Below, one piece after another: positions 18,104 to 26,456 of a DNA stretch of 40,107 nucleotides. Source of the stretch: a bacterium UBP8_UBA817. GTDB taxonomy: Bacteria; Margulisbacteria; Marinamargulisbacteria; SXXA01; SICP01. A program made the translations under genes and the position numbers. Location: positions 83,231-123,337 of the forward strand of contig CAMDGG010000002.1 in the NCBI GenBank assembly GCA_945898045.1. The letters run 5' to 3'. The notes beneath the pieces are model-generated. The model worked only from the letters and a program-made list of their open reading frames with translations. It did no database searches and had not been told where the DNA came from. How positions within the stretch are numbered: position 1 is the first letter of the stretch; every line of letters begins with the position of its first letter.

Positions 18104-18424
18104 CTAACGGTCCCCTTTGGTTTGCACGTTAAGCGTCACCAAATCATTCTCATCTGCATGGGACAACAAATAACTACCCAAAGAAATCATCTTTCGCTTA
18201 TCTTGGTTTGTTCCCTCTTTTCCATTCACAAAAATCTTACCTGTATGCCGGTCATAAACAAAAGTTACACCTGCTTCAAAAGGAATTTTTTGATAGAGAA
18301 CGATTTTGTCATCGCTTTCCGCATAGATAATTTTGCTACCATCGGGAAGCGTTTTACTTTCGTCGGCAAACTGAACAATTTTAGCTTTATTTTTTGGATG
18401 ACTCAAAAATTCTTTACTAATCAT
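18104..18424 (-). CDS. Protein of unknown function, 106 aa
   Basis: A 106-residue soluble protein, lysine- and aspartate-rich, with predicted beta-strands in the middle (KIIYAESDDKIVLYQKIPF, VTFVYDRHTGKIFVNGKEG). The regular strands with Asp/Gly turns suggest a small beta-sheet domain. No family is recognised. It has its own promoter just upstream and begins a two-gene unit with the 158-residue protein. Its position right after the 843-residue unknown gene suggests shared function. Confidence 0.65.
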   Translation of the reverse strand: MISKEFLSHPKNKAKIVQFADESKTLPDGSKIIYAESDDKIVLYQKIPFEAGVTFVYDRHTGKIFVNGKEGTNQDKRKMISLGSYLLSHADENDLVTLNVQTKGDR

Positions 18425-18432
18425 AAGTCCTC

Positions 18433-18460
18433 ATTATACAAATCTACTCAAAATTTACAA
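18433..18460 (-). promoter_or_regulatory. Strong promoter, leaderless type
   Basis: On the minus strand TTGTAA (18460-18455), 16-base spacer and a perfect TATAAT (18438-18433). The -10 box ends eight bases before the ATG at 18424. Those eight bases contain GAGGA, but a start site at normal distance would lie at or next to the ATG. Confidence 0.6.
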
Positions 18461-18479
18461 CGCCAAAGAAACTTAAAAC

Positions 18480-21011
18480 TTAATGTCCACGCCAACCCAT
18501 AGCCATCGCAGAAACAATAGCAGCCATTTGCGCAGAAACATTGTCAGACGGAAATGTTTTTTCTGCTGCATTACGAGAATCCCAGCCAGTCAATGCAGTC
18601 CCCATCATACGACGAGACAAAGCCCTCTGGTGACGTTCATATTGAACCAATTCCGGATTCACTTTCGCATACGACGCATAAGAAGCCTGCAAATCTGGAC
18701 TACCCAAAATCTCACCAAGCCAAGACAACCCTTCTTGATACTGTTTAGAAATTGCAGAAAAAAGAACTTCATGCCCCAGCATAGATTCCTGTAACGTTTC
18801 TAAAGAAATCAATTGAAAGTGTTCGATCATTTTGTGAATTTCAAATTCAAAAATAGGGTTGCCTTTAACCATTGTCTTTAATTCTTGCAAAGTTTTGCCA
18901 GAGGCTAAATAATCTGTCATGGAAGCATGAAAATCCACAACACTTCCGATCGGCCCACCCGTTAACATCGTGAAATTAGCGACTGTAATCGCACGCTCAG
19001 TCTGCACTGGAAATTCAGCAATTTTCCCAAACTCTTTTACGCGAGAAGACCACGGAAATTTCATAGCCGCTGCCACCATAGGGTTTTCTCGAAGCCACGC
19101 ATGATATAAATAACCCAATTCTGACAACTCTGGCTTAGCACCTTCTCCCGTCCCAAAAAACAATTCATACGCTTTACCACCCGGCGCATTAAACTCTTTT
19201 AAAAATTGAACTTGGTCCGGATTTAGCGTAACAGGATTTTCAATGCCATTTTGAATCAGACCTATTATCCTGTCTAAAAATTTCTCAGCAGCAGGAACAT
19301 TCCACGCAAGATGATGCAACGCACCAGGCTGAACCGTTAGCATTAAACTTCTTAATTCTTGAACACCCAACAGAGACAATAGTTTTTCGAATAAATGGCC
19401 CCCGAAGCGCATTGGTCCAGATCCTGTTCCTTGATGTGCACGCAATGCGGACGTACCCTCTGCATCCCAAGTAGATTTGGTTGCTCCTAAAAGGGCGTAA
19501 ACCGCATTACCCAAACCAGACCCTCTAGGAATATCACTAAAGGCTTTCATAAATCTTGAAATAGATTCCTGACTTTCTAAATAATGCAAAACTTCTGTTG
19601 CGCCTTCTAAGGCTTTCGCACTTTCAAAGAGAGGAAAAAAATTAATCCGAGCAGAAGAAATCACTTCTTGTGGAAGTCTAGCTCCTGCAATCTCGAGAAG
19701 TAACTTTGCAGCCAACACGTCACTCGCTTTTTCACAATTAGCTAAACCCAAGCTATCAACGCGATCAGGATTACTCCCATTAAGCATCGCTAAATTAGTA
19801 AGATATGCCATCAAAGGTCTAGATTCTTCATTAATTTCAAATCGTTTGCCAAACAAATTTTCTGGCTTTAACTGTGTCAGTAAAAAATCACGCAAAGCGG
19901 CTTCCTCTTTGGGAGCATCAGGAAAAAGAGAATTAAATGCAGACCGAACCATTGTCGTATCTACACGTCCTTGAGCAGCCATACCGTGTAAACCTAACAC
20001 AGTCATTTCAAACTGAAGCGCTAAAATAGCCGGTGCAGTTTCGGATGTCTTTATACTCTCAAGCGTAGTAATAGTTGCACGCAAATTACTATGTTCTTGC
20101 AAAGACTTTGCCAAAGCTAATAATAATATTTCTTGTGAGCCTCGAGGTTCAGGCAACTGACTAGCATCATTTGAAAACAGCTGTTTAAATTTATCCTGCA
20201 TATCTTTTGGAGTGTGCTTAACTAGCTTTCCCGAAGCATCCAAGTACGGCCTAATTTCTAATGTCGCCAATTCCAAATTAATCTGAATACTTTCCGAAAC
20301 ACCGCACTCTAACGCTCCAAGCTCAACTAAGATTTTGTCGCGCTCTCCATTAAGATCAATAGCAGCTAGCAACTTTGCGTACCGTTCCAACACTTTTTTT
20401 TCTAACCGGAGCATTCCATCTGTAAAAATACGATCATGATTAGGCGCACGATCATAATCAACACGAATCCAGGTAATAAATTGAACAAATTTTCGCAAAT
20501 CTTTTAATTCCAAATGCTCTGCTTGCACCAACTTTGCTGCGGCCTCAGATAATGTTTCCAGAAAAGGAAATACATCATCAACAGATTTTTGAATCGAAGG
20601 AATTGTAGGCACCAAATCAATCTCAAACAACGCTCCTACACGCGCAACTATTTGAGACGCATCTGAGCCCAAAATCTCTGCCGCCTTATTATATACGTCT
20701 ACAGGAATACCGCGACAAGGATGCTCCGTTGTTACAATAGAAACCAAGGGATGCTCTTCAGACACTTCCGCAGCCAACAAGGCTTTCAAATGGCCCCCAT
20801 TAGAAGTAGGCTGAGCTGGATTCTCAAATGCCAAAGCCATCACATAGCCAAGATGTGCCGTATACCGAATAGCCAAAGGCTCGCTGGCTTTAAAAAAAGA
20901 AGGAGGCTGAGCAGGATAGAACTCCGACAAATGGTACGTAAGCGCAGTAGAAAACGCCGCTGCTTGACCAGGCACTTGCGACACGGCTTTGGAAGCTGCT
21001 TCCAGAAACAT
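18480..21011 (-). CDS. Large helical protein of unknown function, 843 aa
   Basis: I recognise no domain in this 843-residue protein. It has no signal peptide or membrane helix and appears alpha-helical throughout, with many Leu/Ala-rich amphipathic stretches (LEAASKAVSQVPGQ, LAKSLQEHSNLRATITTL, LTNLAMLNGSNPDRV) and a MAAIVSAMAMGW tail. I chose the ATG at 21011 because TAGGACGG lies just upstream. An in-frame TTG at 21062 would add 17 residues but has no ribosome-binding site. The same frame stays open back to 21134 and reads like coding sequence, so the ancestral N-terminus may have been longer. It lies downstream of gatB on the same strand. A scaffold or effector role is a guess only. Confidence 0.7.
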   Translation of the reverse strand: MFLEAASKAVSQVPGQAAAFSTALTYHLSEFYPAQPPSFFKASEPLAIRYTAHLGYVMALAFENPAQPTSNGGHLKALLAAEVSEEHPLVSIVTTEHPCRGIPVDVYNKAAEILGSDASQIVARVGALFEIDLVPTIPSIQKSVDDVFPFLETLSEAAAKLVQAEHLELKDLRKFVQFITWIRVDYDRAPNHDRIFTDGMLRLEKKVLERYAKLLAAIDLNGERDKILVELGALECGVSESIQINLELATLEIRPYLDASGKLVKHTPKDMQDKFKQLFSNDASQLPEPRGSQEILLLALAKSLQEHSNLRATITTLESIKTSETAPAILALQFEMTVLGLHGMAAQGRVDTTMVRSAFNSLFPDAPKEEAALRDFLLTQLKPENLFGKRFEINEESRPLMAYLTNLAMLNGSNPDRVDSLGLANCEKASDVLAAKLLLEIAGARLPQEVISSARINFFPLFESAKALEGATEVLHYLESQESISRFMKAFSDIPRGSGLGNAVYALLGATKSTWDAEGTSALRAHQGTGSGPMRFGGHLFEKLLSLLGVQELRSLMLTVQPGALHHLAWNVPAAEKFLDRIIGLIQNGIENPVTLNPDQVQFLKEFNAPGGKAYELFFGTGEGAKPELSELGYLYHAWLRENPMVAAAMKFPWSSRVKEFGKIAEFPVQTERAITVANFTMLTGGPIGSVVDFHASMTDYLASGKTLQELKTMVKGNPIFEFEIHKMIEHFQLISLETLQESMLGHEVLFSAISKQYQEGLSWLGEILGSPDLQASYASYAKVNPELVQYERHQRALSRRMMGTALTGWDSRNAAEKTFPSDNVSAQMAAIVSAMAMGWRGH

Positions 21012-21228
21012 GGTGATCCGTCCTAAAACAGCATCTGAAAATGAAAGATCTTTTTTAAACAACGTTAATAAATGATCTATTTTTGCTTCTACAGAGTAGC
21101 CTGAAATAACAGAAAGTTCCGCTAAAGACCTTTAAATTTTTGAAAGCGAAAGCACTTTAAAAAAATGGTAATACTTCATAAACCACGACTCCTCTACCTG
21201 TAATGACTGCCTGCGGGGGTATTGTATT

Positions 21229-22686
21229 TTAGTATGTCGAAATAACTTCAGCGATAATTTTCCGAACCAAGTCAGGATTGGCTTTTCCACGTGTCTCCTT
21301 CATCACTTGCCCCATTAAAAATTCTGCCGACTGGGCTTTTCCAGCTTTAATTTTTTCAACCACATCTGGATTAGCGGCCAACACCTTCTCAATAACCGGC
21401 ATCAGCTCAGATGCATCAGAAACCTGAGCACCGCCTGATTGCGCCAATAAAACATCTGCAGGATGTCCCGTTTCTATCATTTTTTGCAGAAACTCTTTCA
21501 TCATTTTGCCAGACACGGTTCCAGATACCAACAGAGCAACCAAGCCCACAAATTTTTCAGGAGTCGCCAAGGTCGATGCAAAACCTTCCGGTCTATCTTT
21601 CAAAAATGCGTTCAAATCCCCAACTACCCACTTACAAATCTCTTTCGCTGGAACAACACCTGCGGCCTCTAAACAAGCTTCGAAATAAACCCGCATGGCC
21701 ATATCTTCGAGCAAAACATCTACATCTGCGTCGGTCAAAACCAAAGTCAAATAACGATGTCTAATCTGTGATGGAAGTTCTGGGAAGTTCGCCAAAATAT
21801 CCTGTATCTGAAGTTTAGAAAGTACCAATGGCAACAAATCCGGATCCGGAAAATACCGATAATCATGAGCTTCTTCTTTATCTCTAAGTGCCGTCGTCGT
21901 TTGCGTATCATCATGATAATTACGGGTCTGCTGAATCACCACACCACCCGCATCCAAAATCTCTTTTTGACGTGCAAATTCTGACGCAATCGCCCGCTCA
22001 ATACTCCGAAACGAATTTACATTTTTAACTTCTGTGCGTGTTCCAAATTTAGAAGTCCCAGAAAGACGCAAAGACAAATTAACATCCACACGCATACTAC
22101 CTTCTTCTAAATTCCCATCATTCACACCAATAGTCCGCAAAATCATCCGCAACGATTCTACATACGCCCGTGCCTCAGAAGCAGATCGAATATCCGGCTC
22201 AGAAACAATTTCAATTAATGGCGTACACGCCCGATTTAAATCCACCAAACTATGCGTCGATCCGGCAATCGCACCCGATCCTTGATGCAAGAGTTTACCC
22301 GCATCTTCTTCCATATGAATGCGCGTAATACCAATCCGTTTTTCTTGTCCATCTACCACAATATCCAAATGGCCGCCCAAACATAAAGGCAACTCAAATT
22401 GGCTAATCTGATACCCTTTCGGTAAATCAGGATAAAAGTAATTCTTTCGAGCAAAAACAGACGTCTGCTGAATCTCACAATTCAATGCTTTCCCCGCAAT
22501 AACCGCCATCTCAACCGCTCGCTTATTCAAAACTGGCAACGATCCAGGCATCCCCAAACAAACGGGACACACATGCGTATTAACCGCATCTCCAAAATGA
22601 GTTGAACACCCGCAGAACAACTTTGTTTTCGTCTTTAATTGCGCATGGACCTCAAGCCCAATGACCATTTCATATGTGTTAGACAT
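21229..22686 (-). CDS. gatB: Asp/Glu-tRNA amidotransferase subunit B
   Basis: A 485-residue GatB. This subunit binds mischarged Glu-tRNA(Gln) or Asp-tRNA(Asn) and carries the kinase/transamidase site of GatCAB. Family marks are MVIGLEVHAQLKTKTKLFC split over the opening, CGCSTHFGD with CPVCLGMPGSLP (zinc-binding cysteines), FARKNYFYPDLPKGYQIS and RIHMEEDAGKLLH. The C-terminal helical and GAD/YqeY-type tail ends in SAEFLMGQVMKETRGKANP. Its ATG shares one base with the gatA stop (TAATG), so translation is coupled. It is the last gene of the gat operon. Confidence 0.96.
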   Translation of the reverse strand: MSNTYEMVIGLEVHAQLKTKTKLFCGCSTHFGDAVNTHVCPVCLGMPGSLPVLNKRAVEMAVIAGKALNCEIQQTSVFARKNYFYPDLPKGYQISQFELPLCLGGHLDIVVDGQEKRIGITRIHMEEDAGKLLHQGSGAIAGSTHSLVDLNRACTPLIEIVSEPDIRSASEARAYVESLRMILRTIGVNDGNLEEGSMRVDVNLSLRLSGTSKFGTRTEVKNVNSFRSIERAIASEFARQKEILDAGGVVIQQTRNYHDDTQTTTALRDKEEAHDYRYFPDPDLLPLVLSKLQIQDILANFPELPSQIRHRYLTLVLTDADVDVLLEDMAMRVYFEACLEAAGVVPAKEICKWVVGDLNAFLKDRPEGFASTLATPEKFVGLVALLVSGTVSGKMMKEFLQKMIETGHPADVLLAQSGGAQVSDASELMPVIEKVLAANPDVVEKIKAGKAQSAEFLMGQVMKETRGKANPDLVRKIIAEVISTY

Positions 22687-24158
22687 TACTGCATCCCACC
22701 CGGCACCTGCCGATGAAAATCCGTCAATTGCTGATACGCATGCCCCACACGCAAAACTGTTTCTTCATCAAATGCCTTGCCCATAATCTGTAAGCCGATC
22801 GGCATGCCATTAGAAAATCCAACCGGTATCGACATCGCCGGCAATCCACCCATATTCGCAGGAATGGTCGCAATATCCGCCAGATACATGGCCAACGGAT
22901 TTTCACTATGTTCACCAGGCTTGAAGGCCGTCGTAGGGGTGGTCGGTGTCACAATCACATCATAGGTTTGGAAGAGTTTTTCAAAACCATTTTTAATCAA
23001 TGTACGCACTTTCTGGGCCTTCAAATAATAAGCATCATAATAACCAGAACTCAACACATAGGTCCCCAGAATAATACGGCGCTGCACTTCCGGGCCAAAC
23101 CCTTCACCACGAGACCGTGTGTACATTTCTTTCAAAGATTTAGCCTCATCACACCGATGCGTATACCGCACACCATCAAACCGTGACAAATTTGCAGAGG
23201 CTTCAGCAGGCGCCAAAATATAATACGTCGACACTGCATAATCAAACATATCAAAACTAATTTCTTCCCAATCTGCACCCTGAGCTTTCAATAAATCCAA
23301 GGCCTTCACAGTGGCTTCTCGAATATCAGGATGAACAAATTCACCCATCATTTCTTTCGGGATTCCAATCTTTAAGCCTTTCACATCACGCCCTAAACTC
23401 TTCGTAAAATCGGGAACACTCTGTTTGGATGACGTCGACTCCAACGGATCAAACCCACACAACACATTCAACAAATGCGCGACATCTTCCACCGTCCGTG
23501 CAAATGGACCAATCTGATCCAACGAAGACGCAAACGCCACCAATCCGTACCGAGAAACTCGGCCATAACTAGGCTTCATACCCACCAGCCCACAAAACGC
23601 AGCCGGCTGACGAATCGATCCGCCCGTATCCGATCCCAAAGCCACAATCGCTTCCCCCGCCGCAACCGCTGCCGCAGAGCCACCAGAAGATCCCCCAGGA
23701 ACCCGCGCCAAATCCCACGGGTTAGCCGTCGTAAAAAAAGCAGAATTTTCCGTCGAAGACCCCATCGCAAATTCATCCAAATTCGTCTTGCCCACAGGAA
23801 TCATTCCCTGCGCATTCAACCGATTAATCACCGTCGCGTCATAAGGAGAAACAAAATGCTCCAACATCTTAGACGAACACGTCGTCCGCGATCCTTTCAA
23901 ACAAATATTATCTTTAATCGCAATCGGAATCCCCGCCAAAACCGGCAGCTCTTCCCCTGCATCAAATCGCAAATCCAAAGACCTAGCGCGCTCATACGCC
24001 GTCTCTCTCAACAACGAAACATACGCTTTTACCTGAGGCTCTTTCGCATCTACTTGCGCATACACAGCATCCAAAAGATCCACACAGGTTAGTGACCTTT
24101 CTTGAAGTTTAGAATGGAGCTCTACAGAAGAGTTAAAAATAAAAGATGAATTAGGCAT
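22686..24158 (-). CDS. gatA: Asp/Glu-tRNA amidotransferase subunit A
   Basis: A 490-residue amidase-signature enzyme that releases ammonia from glutamine or asparagine for GatB. The Ser-cisSer-Lys triad is visible: Lys82 in [10 protein letters not shown], Ser157 in GGSSGGS and Ser181 in [11 protein letters not shown], followed by [18 protein letters not shown] chose the ATG at 24158, giving the usual MPNSS-like GatA start; an in-frame TTG at 24188 would run 38 bases into the toxin gene. The true start lies inside the last codons of the VapC-like gene (8-base overlap), so gatA translation probably depends on ribosomes leaving that toxin gene. Confidence 0.96.
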   Translation of the reverse strand: MPNSSFIFNSSVELHSKLQERSLTCVDLLDAVYAQVDAKEPQVKAYVSLLRETAYERARSLDLRFDAGEELPVLAGIPIAIKDNICLKGSRTTCSSKMLEHFVSPYDATVINRLNAQGMIPVGKTNLDEFAMGSSTENSAFFTTANPWDLARVPGGSSGGSAAAVAAGEAIVALGSDTGGSIRQPAAFCGLVGMKPSYGRVSRYGLVAFASSLDQIGPFARTVEDVAHLLNVLCGFDPLESTSSKQSVPDFTKSLGRDVKGLKIGIPKEMMGEFVHPDIREATVKALDLLKAQGADWEEISFDMFDYAVSTYYILAPAEASANLSRFDGVRYTHRCDEAKSLKEMYTRSRGEGFGPEVQRRIILGTYVLSSGYYDAYYLKAQKVRTLIKNGFEKLFQTYDVIVTPTTPTTAFKPGEHSENPLAMYLADIATIPANMGGLPAMSIPVGFSNGMPIGLQIMGKAFDEETVLRVGHAYQQLTDFHRQVPGGMQ

Positions 24159-24537
24159 TAATTTTCTTACTATACTCCCCAAAAACACGTTGTAGTTCTT
24201 TATCTAAAGTAAGTAAAGTAAACCCACCTGAAATAGCCGACCCAGCTAAAATCGCATCTGGAAGTTTTAAACGGAATTCCCTTCTAATTGCAATAGCATG
24301 TCGCTCAATATCGGTATCAAAAGAAATAATTTTAAACTTTAAAAGAAATTGTTCTAATGAACTAAACTCTACATCATATAATTTAGGATAACTCAAGAAT
24401 TCCATCCTAGAAATAACGCTAATACCACAAGCATCCTGATCAAGATTCAATAATTTCAATAATGAAATAACTTCTTCAGAATCTCCAGCTAGGCCAATTA
24501 AAATATTGGTATCTAAAAGATATTTAATCCCACTCAT
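24151..24537 (-). CDS. VapC-like PIN-domain toxin
   Basis: A 128-residue PIN-domain ribonuclease. The acidic active-site residues are in place: Asp9 in LLDTNILIG, Glu46 in ISRMEFLSY, Asp94 in [11 protein letters not shown] and Asp112 in LLTLDKELQ. VapC toxins cleave tRNA or rRNA and are neutralised by a co-encoded antitoxin. The gene overlaps the small gene before it by 14 bases and gatA after it by 8 bases. A toxin-antitoxin pair within the gatC-gatA-gatB operon is unusual. All motifs look intact, so it is probably functional. Confidence 0.9.
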   Translation of the reverse strand: MSGIKYLLDTNILIGLAGDSEEVISLLKLLNLDQDACGISVISRMEFLSYPKLYDVEFSSLEQFLLKFKIISFDTDIERHAIAIRREFRLKLPDAILAGSAISGGFTLLTLDKELQRVFGEYSKKINA

Positions 24538-24793
24538 CTCGCATCTCTTTTTGAACGTCTAAAGGATGTTTTTTGGATAAAGAATTATCTTTCAAAAACC
24601 CACCCAGCTCCCAAAGTTTTTTTGATTTTGATGGGACAGGCATTTTAAATTCAATCCCTAGATCCGCTTGATCAATCATGACCAAAACCCGAACACGTTG
24701 TTGCTGTATAGACGAAAACGACAAAGCATCAAATAACTCAATATGCTTAGAATCAATCATTACGCCATCAGCTTCAATACCTGCGAACATCAT
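24524..24793 (-). CDS. Putative antitoxin of the VapC-like toxin
   Basis: An 89-residue protein immediately upstream of, and overlapping by 14 bases, the PIN-domain gene, the standard place for a VapB-type antitoxin. It starts at the first of two adjacent ATG codons behind a strong AGGAGGAG site. The first half has strand-like segments (GIEADGVMIDSK, QRVRVLVMIDQ). The second half is basic and then acidic-helical ([16 protein letters not shown]), typical of the toxin-binding tail. I do not see a clear AbrB or RHH DNA-binding motif, so the antitoxin family is uncertain. Confidence 0.75.
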   Translation of the reverse strand: MMFAGIEADGVMIDSKHIELFDALSFSSIQQQRVRVLVMIDQADLGIEFKMPVPSKSKKLWELGGFLKDNSLSKKHPLDVQKEMRDEWD

Positions 24794-24802
24794 AATCTCC
24801 TC

Positions 24803-25090
24803 CTACCCCGCCAAAATCTTCGGCACCATAAAAGCCCCATCTTCCCAAGCGGGAGCATTCTCTTCTAAGAGTAAATCCGTATGCGTCACAACCACATCTT
24901 CACGAAGCACAGTCCCCTCATCATGCGCATGCGCACTCGGAGAAACATCAGACAAATCCAACGCATTCAACTGATCCATATAGGTCAAAATAACCTGGAT
25001 CTGAGAAAAATAAAGGGCCTTTTTTTCAGCATCTACATCCAAATGCGCCAACTGAATTGCCCTATCAAGTTCTGAAAGTTCTAAAGCCAT
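24803..25090 (-). CDS. gatC: Asp/Glu-tRNA amidotransferase subunit C
   Basis: A 95-residue GatC, the small subunit that wraps around GatA and GatB and stabilises the complex. The family pattern is clear: LDRAIQLAHLDVDAEKKALY, ILTYMDQLNALDLSDVSP and the LREDVV segment, with a PKILAG-type end. It is the first gene of the operon and has a good promoter directly upstream but no ribosome-binding site. Nine bases separate it from the antitoxin gene. Confidence 0.94.
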   Translation of the reverse strand: MALELSELDRAIQLAHLDVDAEKKALYFSQIQVILTYMDQLNALDLSDVSPSAHAHDEGTVLREDVVVTHTDLLLEENAPAWEDGAFMVPKILAG

Positions 25091-25098
25091 AGTCGCCC

Positions 25099-25127
25099 AG
25101 TATAAAGGAATTATTTCGCTTAGTAAA
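25099..25127 (-). promoter_or_regulatory. Promoter of the gatC-TA-gatA-gatB operon, leaderless type
   Basis: On the minus strand TTTACT (25127-25122), a 17-base spacer, TATACT (25104-25099). The -10 box ends eight bases before the gatC ATG. The bases between (GGGCGACT) contain no purine-rich site at usable spacing, so a leaderless or nearly leaderless transcript is expected. Confidence 0.6.
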
Positions 25128-25155
25128 AGTTAAAAATGTCTACACAAAAGAAAAC

Positions 25156-26445
25156 CTAGTCAGCTATATCTCGCAACCTAACCAAGACGATTCTATTTCC
25201 TATGCGTTTTAAAATCGTACATTCATACTGATCAAAATAAATTTTCTCATTCACATTAGGCATATTTCCGACATGCGCAATAATCAAACCCGCCAACGTT
25301 TCATACCGTTTATCTTCGGTCACAGGACGTGGCAAATGTTTATTAATATCATGAATAGAAGCCGTGGCAATTACTTTAAACGATCCTTCTTCGATCTCAA
25401 CAACAGACGATTCTTCATCCGATTCATCCTGAATATCACCAATCAATTCTTCAAGAATGTCTTCCATAGTAACAATGCCAGAAACACCCCCGAATTCATC
25501 TAAAACCATTGCAAGATGAATATGTTTTTTCTGCAACTTCTTAAGCAACGGACCTAACTTCATGGACTCAGGAATAAATAAAGTAGGGCGAAGAATAGTC
25601 GAAATCTCAACCACTTCGTTCCGTCTTATTTTAGCCAAAATATCCCGCAAATAAATAACCCCCACTACCGCATCCAAGTTCCCGTCATAGCAAGGAATCC
25701 TAGAATACCCCTCCTCTATTACTCTATCCAAGACATCTTCACTCACATGATTAATGTCCAAAGCCACCACATCTGTTCTTGGAATCAAAATTTTACGAAC
25801 GGATTTTTTAGTAAACTCAAACGCATTTTCAATAATGGTGTAACTCGTATTTTCAATGGTACCAATATCACTTCCCCTACGCATCAGATATTTTAATTCA
25901 TCAGCACTATGAGACTCATCATGCATCGTGTTGATACCCACCAACTTCAAAATGCGATTTGCAAACCCATTAAGCAAAAAAATAAAGGGCTTAAATATCA
26001 CATAAAAGAGTCGTAGTGGAAATGAAATAAACAAACTCACTTTTAAGGAATTATTAATAGCCAGCGACTTAGGAATAAGTTCTCCAAATACAATATGTAG
26101 AACAGTAATAAACAAAAAGGCAACAGGTAATGCGATCGCATGAGCAACCTGGCTGGACACTTCAAAAGCCATCGCTTGCATACCCGCTAAAACAATTTCT
26201 GCCACCACTGTTTCGCCCACCCACCCCAAAGCCAAGCTCGCGAGTGTAATCCCAAGCTGGGTTGCAGCCAGATATCTATCTAAATCTTGAACGATGCGAT
26301 GCGCCAATTTTGCCATCAAGTTTCCAGAACGGGTACTCATCTCAATCTGAGATCCCCTTACTTTTACAATGGCAAATTCAGCCGCCACAAAAAATCCGTT
26401 TAGAAAAACCAAGAAAAACGTAAGCAACAACTCAAAAATTATCAA
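25156..26445 (-). CDS. CNNM/CorC-family membrane protein with CBS pair
   Basis: A 429-residue protein with an N-terminal CNNM (DUF21) domain of several membrane helices (FELLLTFFLVFLNGFFVAAEFA, LGITLASLALGWVGETVV, IALPVAFLFITVLHIVFGELIPKS). A Bateman module of two CBS domains follows (about 210-330; IPRTDVVALD, YSRIPCYDGNLDAVVGVIYLRDI, GGVSGIVTMEDILEELIGDI), then a C-terminal CorC_HlyC domain. The family includes Mg/Co transport-linked proteins and putative Na/Mg exchangers. The start is TTG behind AAGGAG, 11 bases after the TolC stop, so it is co-transcribed with the metal-efflux genes. That supports a role in divalent cation handling. Confidence 0.9.
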   Translation of the reverse strand: MIIFELLLTFFLVFLNGFFVAAEFAIVKVRGSQIEMSTRSGNLMAKLAHRIVQDLDRYLAATQLGITLASLALGWVGETVVAEIVLAGMQAMAFEVSSQVAHAIALPVAFLFITVLHIVFGELIPKSLAINNSLKVSLFISFPLRLFYVIFKPFIFLLNGFANRILKLVGINTMHDESHSADELKYLMRRGSDIGTIENTSYTIIENAFEFTKKSVRKILIPRTDVVALDINHVSEDVLDRVIEEGYSRIPCYDGNLDAVVGVIYLRDILAKIRRNEVVEISTILRPTLFIPESMKLGPLLKKLQKKHIHLAMVLDEFGGVSGIVTMEDILEELIGDIQDESDEESSVVEIEEGSFKVIATASIHDINKHLPRPVTEDKRYETLAGLIIAHVGNMPNVNEKIYFDQYECTILKRIGNRIVLVRLRDIAD

Positions 26446-26456
26446 AGAATAACTCC

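Noticed and set aside
21135-21228. Possible terminator hairpin after gatB (AAAGTG and CGCTTT arms)
   Set aside because: Short stem with a G-T pair and no U-run in the right place; not called.
23475-24092. 205-codon open frame on the plus strand opposite gatA
   Set aside because: Very Arg-rich, low-complexity translation typical of the antisense of a well-conserved gene; gatA fully explains the region.
24159-24188. Longer GatA from a TTG at 24188
   Set aside because: Extra residues do not fit the usual GatA start and increase overlap with the toxin gene.
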